DNA of 64,000 nucleotides, from positions 16,300,087-16,364,086 of the forward strand of contig CM119266.1 in NCBI GenBank assembly GCA_051294375.1, given 5' to 3'. Shown here piece by piece: positions 49,934 to 61,100 of the stretch. Every line of letters begins with the position of its first letter. Position 1 is the stretch's first letter. The stretch is from Paraspadella gotoi. Its lineage: Eukaryota > Chaetognatha. Position numbers and translations under genes: made by a program. The notes under the pieces were generated by a model. It did not search any database. It was given only the letters and a program-made list of their open reading frames with translations, and was not told the DNA's origin.

Positions 49934-52900
49934 TCTCTCTCTCTCTCTCCCCCTCCCCCCGCTTTTCCCAGATCTCCTTCTGAGGCCCCACGACAATCTT
50001 CCTTGCCTCTATTATGCGCTGACGAGTCGGTAAATTGCTTTATAACATCCTCCTTTCTTTGGCTATCTTTCTTGTCCTCTCTTTTAACTCTTTTTTTCTT
50101 CCGCCATCTCTCTCTTTTTATCAAGGGAGAAGATGGCATATTTTACATTTCGCCTATCCAAATGGAATTTAATGACATTTTATTATTTCTCATTCAATTA
50201 ACATTTGTTTTTGCTTGTCAGTTTTTCTGTCAGCTGCGTTCCATGTTTCATGTTTGAATATCGGTTTTCTAGTTTTTGTACTCGTAACTTGTCGGCTCCT
50301 TTTCTGTCGGCTTCCCCGATGCTCGTCCTCATCGCACTTTTCCTTTTCTGGTCGCTTATATACAACTTAACGCCCCCCTTTTTCCAATTAAGCTCTTACT
50401 CTTCGGCCTTCCCTAGTTTCTTGCCGAATCTTCTTCTCGATTTCCATTTCCTTTACCTTTTGTTCGCTGATTCTCCGGACGCCGTGGAGGAGAAAGCGTC
50501 TCTGGCGGAAGAAACCGGAAGCGAAATGGCTACGAGAGAAGCTTGAGAGGGGGCGGGTGTTAGAAAGAAAATGCAAGAAAGAGGGGGGAAGGAAGAGGAG
50601 CAAAAAGAAGAAGCGAGAGGAAATATCTTTTTTAACCGAAACGAAAGAAAGAAAGAAAGGTAAAGATAAAAAGAATGAAAAAGATATATATAAAAAAAAG
50701 AAAGCAAGGGCGTATGAAGAAAAAAAAGAAACAAGAAAGGCTGGCGAGAATGATGAAACTTAAAAATTTTCAGAAGGTCAGAGGTCAAAAATCGGAGTCG
50801 AGGATGAGGCAGCAAAACGGGAATCGTCTGGCAAAAATCAAAGGGAAATCAACGGAAAAAGTTCTTGTTGTTCCGAAGTTTTTCGTTTTGTGTTTATAGG
50901 AATCCGATGACCGAGACTCTCGGCGAGAGCGCGTCCCTTGTTTGCGAGGCCTTCTATTCTTCCGATTTTCGGGGGCGTTTTTTATCCCTTCGTCCTGCCA
51001 ACTGCCTTTTCGTTGAGTTCACCGAGATTTCTACTTTAGATAGAAGTCTAAACTCTTTGATGTAAATGACAACAACAAGGGCCCTGATATCTTTCGTTTA
51101 AGACTGCTTTGGACCCTGTAGTGTTTTTTAAACTTACATAATGCATACTCCCATTTGAGTTATTACCCAAAATATCAAATGAAAATTTAATCTAAATAGT
51201 GATTGCATGAGTTCTGTTTCATTTCGTCAAGCTTACGACTATGTTACCCTTACTTGTCCGATCGTATTTTCGTCTTAGCTTTTCTCCCACACACTCTCTC
51301 TCTATCTCTCTCTCTCTCTCTCCGCCCGCTTTGGAAAAGGGATGACGGATTTTTGGCCAGGGAAAAACTTCGGGTCTCGTTAACATTTTCCCCGCGTGAT
51401 GGATGAGACGAATTTAAGCCTGGAGGATTGGAAGATGGGAGGGAGGAGGAAAAGGTTGTGGTGAGATGGGATGAAGAAAAATCGGAGGAAAAGAGAAAAG
51501 ATTAACTAGAAAAAGAAGACGGGGGAAAAGAGGGAGACGAGTGAAAAAAAAGGGGGAAAAAAGCGCGGCGAGGGAGAGCGATGAACGCGAGAGATAAGAA
51601 GAAAAATGAAGGGAGTATGAAAGATGAAAGAGAGATGAAGAGAAGAAGTCGTTAAAAATCTCTTCCTCATGTCCGTATCGAGGGACTCGGGAGGGAAAAT
51701 CACCGAAAGATGGAGACTCTAGCGCCTTCAACGATGTCGCTGGCTCGTGAATGGATCGAGTACTGGGGAATACGAGGTTGTTGATCGTATTCATGTTTCG
51801 TGAGGGGTTCTGAAATTGTATTTTTGAAATTCAGAACGAAAGGGAACTATTTTTGTTTTTGATAGGATCATTTAAACTCATTCTCCGCCCCGGCAACTTG
51901 TTCTTGTGACCAACATTGCTTTTTTCTCCTTTGCTTATCTCTTGGATTTTTTCTGTCTCGCCACCGATTTGTCTTTTCTCGTTCCTTTGTCTTCTTAACC
52001 TCCTGATCCTTAGAAAAAGATTTTTCCTGTCTTCACCTCACTTTTTTTCATCAAAAGTTAAGAACTGAAATGGTATATATAAAACTATATATATATTACT
52101 ATTCTATGACTAAAAATGCTAGCTTTTCCCATATTTCTGTTTTACAAGTGTTTTTTTTTTCTATCTCTGACCTTCGCCTTCTCTTACGCGGTTTCACACT
52201 CAATCTAGTCTCAGTAATCTTCTATTTTCACAGTTTTCACTCCATCGCCCACTCCTTCAACCCACTCAGTCCACCAACCTCACTTCCAAGCATCTCCCTC
52301 GTCATTTTTCCTTCTTCAGATTTTCTTCCGGTTCTGCTTTCTTCGTATCGCCTCGTCATCTTGTCCCTCCTCTGCCAATTAGCTTATCTCTCTTCTCCCT
52401 TTCCCCCCCCCTCAACTTTTGTCTCAACTTTTTGTCTGCTCTCTGGCTTACGGATTTTTTTGTTGTTAAGCTTACAGTCGGTATGATACATAATAAAAAG
52501 AATTAGAAGATTTTTTTCTAATTTACGATGAACTTGATAATTTCATTCCTCTTAATTTTTGTTTATATATATGTACAAATTAAATTTTCAGTTCTCAGTG
52601 GGTTCGTGAGAATGATCGCCGAAATAACTTACTAATTTAAATACAAATTTGCATAATTTTTAAAACGACTGTTCGTTGTAGAATATTAATGTTACGTACA
52701 TATCTGCGTTTGTCATTGGCACAAATCTAAACATTTCACTTGTCGCGACGGTTAAATTAATATATTGTTATAAAATATTTTCGAAAATTAACAAGAAAGA
52801 CAGAAACTGGGATTTAAACAGTAATTACGTCCTGTAACGAAGCCCTTGTCCGTTAAATTAAAACTAAAACTTTTAGAAAAAGAAGCATCAGGAAGGATCT

Positions 52901-53519
52901 CAATAAGATGTCTTTTGTTAGCAGAGAGGCCTCGCATCGGGAAAAAGTGAAAGTTGTGGAAACATAAGAGCGGCGAAAATTCCGAGGAAAAAAATGTTCA
53001 AAGGTATTATAAAATTTAAATTATTATACAAATAGATATGATCAAAATAAATGAATATACAAGTTTTTTTCTTGCCATTTGCCCCTTAGTTACTAATTTT
53101 TTTATGAAGCTTGTTCTTGTTTTAAGAACATGGCCAAAAAGAATTTGTATCCAATCTTGAAAATTAACTATTTCGTCTCTTAAATAACAAATCCGAAATT
53201 ATAAACAGATAATAATATTTAATTATTAAAAGGTAGTAGCCACAATTACTTTCTTTTTGATAACCAGTTTTAATTTTCTTAATAAAGATTGTTCGCTTCA
53301 AATCTCGGTATAATGGTGTATTTTTGTTCAAACGTAACTTTATTTAACACTTAAAACAAATTTAATCAAAACTAAAAACAAAATGGCGAAAAGCGTTTGC
53401 AACGCTGATTTCGTCACCAAACTCCGCCATTTTAGATTCGCTAAATAATTCTGCGTCTCTCTTTCCCTCGTTCTCTCGCGTCCTTTCTTCTCCCCCAACG
53501 AAAAAAAAAGTTGATGATT

Positions 53520-54380
53520 CATTGTCTTTGTTCGGCGGCAGCGAAGGGCCCGAACGCGCGTCGCTCGCGATTCCGCGCCTTCCGTCAACGAGCGTCGACT
53601 CGATTCCCATCTTCTCTCCTCTCTCGGCGTCACGTGACAGCTTCGTTTCCAAGGCGACGGCCAACCTTTCTTGTCAACGTTGTCGCTCAATTCTGGCCAT
53701 TGCATTGGCACGACGAAGCAACGACCGCGGGGCCAATAGGAGGCGAAGACCTTGCTGCTCGCGCTCTTATTGGATACGTTGTGAGTGTGAGATGGTTCAA
53801 TTTATAAGATGGGAACCTCGTAACTGAGGATAAAGAGTGGAAGAGTTACACGCGCGTGCTTTTACGTCCTTCTCACTGTCGCCTTTGTCGATATAAAATT
53901 GAATCTCTCTCTCCCTCCCTCTCTCTCTCTCTCTCTCGCTTTGCGCGAGAGAAAGGAATCTTCGTCCGATTTCGCCCCCGCTGCCGTCGGTCCGCCGCCG
54001 CGGCTGCACTGACCCACCTGCGGCTTTTTCATCGCTGACTGACTGAAAAGGCGAAGACAGAAGAGATAGCGTGAAAGTGAAAGAAAGAGATATTTTCGTC
54101 GTCCTCGTCGTCCATTCTCGAGGTGGACTTCCTGTTTCACAAAAGGGGAAAAAAAGAGAAAAACTTAACGACGCAAACGCAGAAAATTGTCTGTCTCCCT
54201 TCTTCTCGAGATCTTTCCCGGGTCTCTCTTTCCTTCTCTCTCAATCTCTCCCTCCATTCGATAACTTCGTCTCCGGGAAGGAAGAGGCGGAGGGTGGGCG
54301 TGGCTGCGGTGGCGCGCGCGCTTTCCCGGATGGAGTCGCTCCCGGGACCGAGACGTCGCGACGGCGTCACGTGAACGTGG
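53520..54380 (+). promoter_or_regulatory. CpG-rich patch, possible promoter and leader exon of gene C
   Basis: This is the only CpG-dense part of the 12-kb stretch. It contains inverted CCAAT-type boxes (GGCCAATAGG near 53731 and ATTGG near 53770), CACGTG elements near 54366, and ends at a consensus-like donor, CGTG|GTGAGT, near 54379. No long reliable reading frame runs through it, so it would be a promoter plus untranslated exon splicing to 57810. Confidence 0.4.
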
Positions 54381-54813
54381 TGAGTTTATGGACCTCGTTT
54401 TTGACGTCGCTGCCCGCCGGTTATGAACTTCAGCGTTCGTTGTCTATGTCTTAGGGGTTACGTGAAAATGTTTTGACTTTTTTTATCTTTTATCTTATGT
54501 TTGGATACAGATGCGTTTGATGCTCATTTGGTGTCACTTTTTTTTCCCCCCGATTGCTGCTGCTTAGTTTGAAAAAAGCTTTTGTTTGTTGAGAGTTGAG
54601 ACCAATTCTATGTGGGACATTGCTAGGTGGTCACGAATTATACAAAATAGAATATGGAAATATTTCGACGAATTTTTAGCTTATCGGTCCCCTTCTTTGT
54701 CCCTCATCTCTGTCCCTTTCTCTCGTTTCGGTGCGAAAGTTGGAAAAGTTGGATTCTTTGCGAATAGTCTCCCGAGATTCTACCGTTTTCCACCTCATCG
54801 CTTTTTCTTCCCA

Positions 54814-54854
<41 letters not shown>

Positions 54855-56183
54855 TCTCTCTCAAAAGCTCTCTCGTTCTCACGCTCCATCAGTCAAATCG
54901 CGTTAAACACACTCTTTTAAGTCTCCGACGCACGACGAAGGGATAAAAAGTAAACATCACCCCAAAGGTTTGAGAGGCAGGATTTTTTTTATCTTTTTCA
55001 CCAATCAGAACGCGACTTTAGTTTCTTAAGACCAATCCGCGCGTGCTTATGAGAAAGCTTTCCCCCTTTCTTTCATCCGGTTTTCAGTTTTTATTCAGTT
55101 TCTCATTTTCCACTCCATTTTTTAACACGCGAACTTTAACCTGTACTAGCATAAGAGAGGAAAAAATAGAAGAAAAAAAAATAGGTTCAAGTCGGCGTGA
55201 AAACTGTCGGTGATGGAATGGGGGAAAAAGAAGCGAATATTTTTGTGGCTTAACTGAATATTTTGTAACGGTATGTATGTCTGATGTGGTCCTTTGTAGA
55301 AACAATTTTTGTTTCGTCTCTCTGTAAATATTTTACACGAATTTTTCACTTTTCTTTTATTTCCTTCTCTTTCTTTTTTTCCTTCTTGGCTGAATATTTT
55401 TTCCGGTCTATTTCCAGGGTGATCATTTGTTGGTGCTTGACTTCCGGGCCTATCATGCTCCGGGCGGTCGTGAGCGTAATTTTCTTTCAGAAAATATTTA
55501 TATATTTAGGTCGAGATATTAAATTGGTAGGTTTAAAGGGACGGGATCGAAACTATCGAACGTAGTTAGATCGAAGCTTTCTACGCAGTTGCTCCAAGCA
55601 GAATTTTTCTTTCCCAGAGAACTCACCATTTCCCTCCTCTCCACTTCTAGTCCTCCGAATACTTGAAATCCCAATTGGGTTTACGAAATTTAATTTTGTA
55701 GGTGCCTTCTTTTTAAAGACGCACCGAGCGACCCTTCGCTATACTTTTCCTACAAAATTGAAACGTCAATGTTGATATAATTTAATAATAAGTCGTTTTA
55801 AAACTTTTTTGAAACACTATAAATAAATTTGAAGTGAGAAATGTGATAGGGAATAATTTTTTTCAGCTTTTTTTAACAGAGTTTTGACTTGATTCTGCTT
55901 CTGTCTGCATTAAATATTCAATTTTACTCTCCGTATTTTCCAAACCGACTTTCTTACAGTTATTGATTTTTTATTTATTTTCCTAACCTGCTCCACTATA
56001 TGAGGCTGTTTTCAAAAACCTTCATTTTACTCACCAACCTTCCTGAACGGCCCCTCTTCCCTGTACAAAAAAGTATTTTCTAAGAAATGCAAATGGAGGC
56101 GTCAAAATCAATGGAAGACGAAATTATTCAAATCCTTGGCGACTTGTGTTAACGTTGTCACCGATTCTGTCTTGTCCCCCCCC

Positions 56184-56185
<2 letters not shown>

Positions 56186-56227
<42 letters not shown>

Positions 56228-56250
56228 CTCTTTCTTTCTCTCTTTCTTTA
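56186..56250. repeat. (TTTC)n microsatellite
   Basis: A run of TTTC units with some TCTC slips, embedded in a longer T/C-only tract that continues to about 56370. Confidence 0.9.
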
Positions 56251-56617
56251 TCTTTTTCTTTTTTTTTGTTTCTTTCTTTTCTCTTTTTTTATTTTCTTTC
56301 AATATTTCATTCTTTTCTCTTTTTATAATTCTCTTTCTTTTTTTCTTTTTCCTCACTTTCTCTTTCCTTCTGTCTTCTGGACGGTTCTAATAGGTTCTAT
56401 GTTTCACTTTAATCGGAAGACTCATTTTTTGGAATCTCGTTCTTTATGGAAATAAATATTATTATTTAATTGTTTCAAATTATAACAATCTTGTTGGTTT
56501 TGTTCAGTGAGCGGTGGCAACGACGACTATGACTACGATTGGGAGAGAAGCATCATGATGGCAGACTTTTCTTTTTTTGCCTGGTCATTTTCGATTGCAT
56601 GTCGACAACTGTCCCTC

Positions 56618-56649
<32 letters not shown>

Positions 56650-57838
56650 TTCTCTCTTGAACACAATTACTTTTTTCTCTTTTTTAGCTTTTGCTTTTCC
56701 GCCATCTTGAAATAATCCTATTCGCGGTTTTCTAATTTTGCAGAATGTTTAAAATTCTAGTCGAAATATATACCAAAAAAATATTTATTGCTAATTTTTA
56801 AACATTATTGTTTTTATTATATAACATGTTGCGCTCTCTTTTTGTCATTCTCTCACTCTGCCCCCCCCCCCTCCATTCCCTCTCCCTCCCTCACCCTTTT
56901 TCTTTCTATTCCCCAATTTCCAATCTGCGAATCGTGAGTTCGAATCCGACGGCGGAACACTTTCTCGCCCTATTTTTTCAGAAGTTTTAACCAACCCCCT
57001 TCAACGTGAAGGAATTAGATTATGATTCGTCTGCGTTGAATTCGGATTAGTCATGAGTTGGAGAGACCAGCAGTTGTTTTAGTCAAAAACGGAAGAAATG
57101 AGAGAGGGAAGAGGAAATTCTATGTTGGGACAAGTTTTTTCACTCTGGTCGGTTGTAATGTTCTCTTTTTTTTCTTTTTTTTTTTTTTGGTCTGACACGG
57201 GCCCTTTAGTCTAACTCTAAAGTTTAGAGTTAGACTTAATGCTTGTTTTTCAACAATCGTTCTCGGCACGTAAACTAAACTTTTACTGGTGAGGGAAATA
57301 CCGGTTAATTATCCGAGTTTTTTTATTTCTGCGCATATTATATTTCGGTGTATAATTTTCTTCTGTCGCACTACGAAAAGGCTCAATTATCTGGTGGTCA
57401 CAAGGAAGCTCCTTAAATACCTTCACTTACAAAGAAGAACGAGGGAAAAAAAATGAAAATGGGCCTATTTGATCGCCTAATTCTGTTTTATATTTTTAGT
57501 TCTTCTTACTGAAGAAACTGGATCCAAATTGTCGATTAATGATTATTCGTATCTCGTGTCATGTAAAACCGAAAGGCGTCAGACGTGTTTCTGCTTTTAG
57601 CCCGATATCTCCGAGCATAGCCAAAGTTTTCAACTCGTTAAATTCTCCGTCCCCAATTCAATTCTAGATTTTTACGTATTCGATTTAAAAATAGATCTAA
57701 TTTTTTTTTAATGCTAAAAGTATCACACGCGATTCGGTATGGATATCCCGCACAAACCTCTTCAAAAAGAAATAAATATTGTCACATATTTTAAACTTAT
57801 CTCGTTTAGATTCGACGACTGATCCGATTCAACAACAA

Positions 57839-58064
57839 ATGGAGGAACGACAACAACAGCAGCTCCCTATATCCCGTACGTCCTTGACCATGTCGTCGTC
57901 GTCCGCTCCGCGAGTGCACCATCCCCTTCCCATGACGCTCGCCAATAGCATGAACTATTCGAACTCTAACCCCCCAGTCAACCCGAGGTCCAAATCTTTG
58001 ACTGACCTTTCTTCCAAGCCAAATGCCGTTGAAAGTGCCAGTCTCGGGCTCGGAAAGGGAAAAG

Positions 58065-58140
<76 letters not shown>

Positions 58141-61100
58141 CGAAATAAATTGAATACCTTTTTCTTATATACACTGTATATTATACAGTGCATAATATTT
58201 TTGATACATTTTATAAGACCAAAACCATCAGTCTGAATTCATTTCGTTTGTTTTGACGGGCTACTAATTAACTATTATTAAGTTGTATCTTTATTAAACT
58301 CTTCATTTTAATACTTTGAAAAATGATAATTTTTAACAAACCATTTTTTTTTCTCACGACTCTCTTCCAGAACCGAAGCCAAAGAAAAAGTCGGGCGGCC
58401 TGTTGGACCGCATCGCGGGCAACCTCGCCGCGCGCGCGATCCAAAACGCCTCATCGCCTTTGTCGACGTCCGCTCCGCCGCGTCGGGCGTCTGAATCCGA
58501 CGACGACGCCTCCTCCACGCGCAGCAGCGTCGACCTGACGTCTGGAAGCCGCGCGAGCGTCGAGCGCGAGGAAGACGCACGATCGATTGAAGACGCAACG
58601 CGTCCTCTCCCTGTTCGGCTTCCCGAAACTGCCGCTCTCGGTGCCATCTCCCAAGAAAGAGTAGAAAAACTGCAAGCATTTTTGGCGTCTAAGAAGACGC
58701 CGACCATTGTAGATAGCATTGCTTCCAAGTCATCAGAATCTTCAACTCGTCGAGATTTTATCGGAGACACCCAAAGATCCCTCCGGGACCTGGCGTTGCA
58801 GCGTGGCTTTAAACCCCCGGTCATCAAACCCTCACAGATCGCGACGGCGATACCGGCGCCGACGGCCGTTCCCCGATCGGCTGCTTTGTCTCAGGCACAA
58901 GGAAAGAGTGTCTTAAGCGACGCGAGAAAAGCCAGTGCCTCGACGGAATCGAATTCCGCGCCGGCGATTCATTCGGGTGAGATTTCTCGGGCCGTTGCAA
59001 AAAAAGCAGGTGAAAACCCCATTAACAACAACAACAACGACGCTGGAAAAGCATTCGCGGACTTTCCTCACGAGCGAGCAGGCTTTTCCATCGCTTTTGC
59101 CAAAGCAATGAATCAAGATTGGCGAGCAAACTGTCCGCGTCCCAATTTGGAGCTGGAAACGCGGATCATGGCTGAGAGACTTGGCAAGGCTCAGCGTCGG
59201 TTGGTGCAGTCGTCACAGGCTGCACGATCGGCACCCAGATTGGATGTTCCGGCGCCGGTGTCGGTCGCGAGTCAGGTCCACGAGCCGCCGCCCTTGACTC
59301 CGTTGTCGCAACTCCATCCCGACTTCACAACCAACCACGCCAAAGCGGACAAACTTCGTGATCTTCACATTACGAAGCAAATACAGAGCAATCTTTTGGC
59401 CAACCAACAACAACAGTTGCAACAATCATTAAAGAAATTGCAGATGCAGCATTTGCAGAAAATGACAGAGAAAAATACGGAAATCATTGTTTCAAATAGG
59501 ACAGAAAAGCCTCCGTCCACAGTTTTACAGCATTTCCCCAAGTCAACGTCCAGCGATATTATTGATTTGACAGCGGACGAGGTTGGTCCTAGTTTTCCTG
59601 GCGTTTCGCAGTTCAACTCGTCAACAAAAAGTGGTTCCAGTGATTCTCGAGGAAATCTGGCAGCAGCAGCTGGCTTGTCAGAAAGCATTTTACAGCTACA
59701 TGATATGGTGAGCAGCATGAATTCGATGAAACCTCAAACAAAAATGCAGCATAGCTCGCCGTATTTTGAAGAAACTTTGAAAGGAAATCCACATGAAGTT
59801 TCAGCAAAACGCAACCAGGCAGAACACCTGAAGGTAACCCATGCCGCCATGCGAGATCAGGAGCATGTTAAATATTTGAACGCAGAAATGATTTTGGACG
59901 AATCCGCTCAAAATTTTGTGTGCAAATCTTGTTCAATGACTTATCGTGATCTCTTAGCATATCAACGCCATGTCCATACCCGTCATGGCCAAGAAGCTCT
60001 CTATGTCATTGGATGTAAATATTGTCATGCACTGAAAACTCCTTGTCTTTACAATAGCCTCTATGCACTTCGCCAACATTTTGAAGCTGTTCATAAGCAA
60101 AAGCCTAAGCGGAGTGACTTGTATATTCAACTTATTGGTCCGGTTGGGACCGTTGAGAACTCCTCTTCAAATCTCACAACAAACTCCCAATCAGAGACAT
60201 TACAATGTCAGCCCCCATTTCTTCCTCCGGGACCCCAGTTTCAAACTCTTCATCAAAGCCTAGCCACAGTTCCAACTGAGATTACCATACCCAATAACAC
60301 GGGGACAGTTCCCGATTTAATTCCGAAAAGATTACCAACGCAATGTCGGGTTTGCGGAAAAACCTTTTCATCGGGAATGTTTTTTGAAAACCATTTTAGA
60401 ATGGCTCATGAAAGAGAACCCACAGAGTATGATATGGTTCTGTTGCGTTCCCTTCCAGGAGCACCCGGCTCTTATGCGCCAGTAATAAATCCTGAAGAAA
60501 ACATTCCGGTTCAAAAAGATGACCAAGAAACTAGAGATGAAATTCCTGCGATTGATGAAAATGTTGAAGTTGAATGTAAACGATGCATGGGTAAATTTCC
60601 CAGTCAATTGCATTTATTTAATCATTTTCTTATTGTTCACAAACTTCATCCAACGGTTTCGGACATGGTAATAAGAAAGATAAACAGGACCTCTAATCAG
60701 GAATCACCTAACCTTAATCTTCCAATGGGCATTACAATAAAAAAAGAAATTGAAGATGACTGTATTATACTTGAAAAAGAATTAGAACAAAAAGCTAAAA
60801 ATGTTGAGAATGAGTTAAGCAAAACAGTTTCGGCACCCATGAAATCTGCCATTGAAAGTAAAACAGAAAAGCTGCCTGCACCTAATCCGAAATTGAATAA
60901 TACTTCTGTTATTGAACCCAATGAGGAAAGATACTCTCCTATCCCTCCTACATCTTTGGCCGAATCCAATCATGCTGAAACTGGAAGGATTATATTGAGA
61001 ATCGAGAAAGGGGCAGACGGTAAACGAAGAGCAAGTAGCGAAATTACAACTAGAATTGCAACCGATGCAAAGAAAGATGATTTGAAAAATTCTTCCTCTA

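Larger units (their letters stand above)
45149..57809 (+). other. Long pyrimidine-rich stretch, probably intronic or intergenic
   Basis: 12.7 kb with no strong gene. The plus strand is mostly C and T, interrupted by purine-rich blocks at about 47100-47360, 50500-50800 and 51420-51650. Microsatellites: (GA)n 46783-46836; (CT)n 49528-49553, 49887-49948, 53906-53939 and 54818-54862; TTTC units 56186-56250. Weak exon candidates lie at 49017-49158 and 56508-56560, and a CpG-rich patch at 53520-54380. Confidence 0.5.

Noticed and set aside
56925-56950. GTTCGAATCC resembling a tRNA B box
   Set aside because: There is no A box or cloverleaf upstream and no acceptor-stem pairing, so it is not a tRNA gene.
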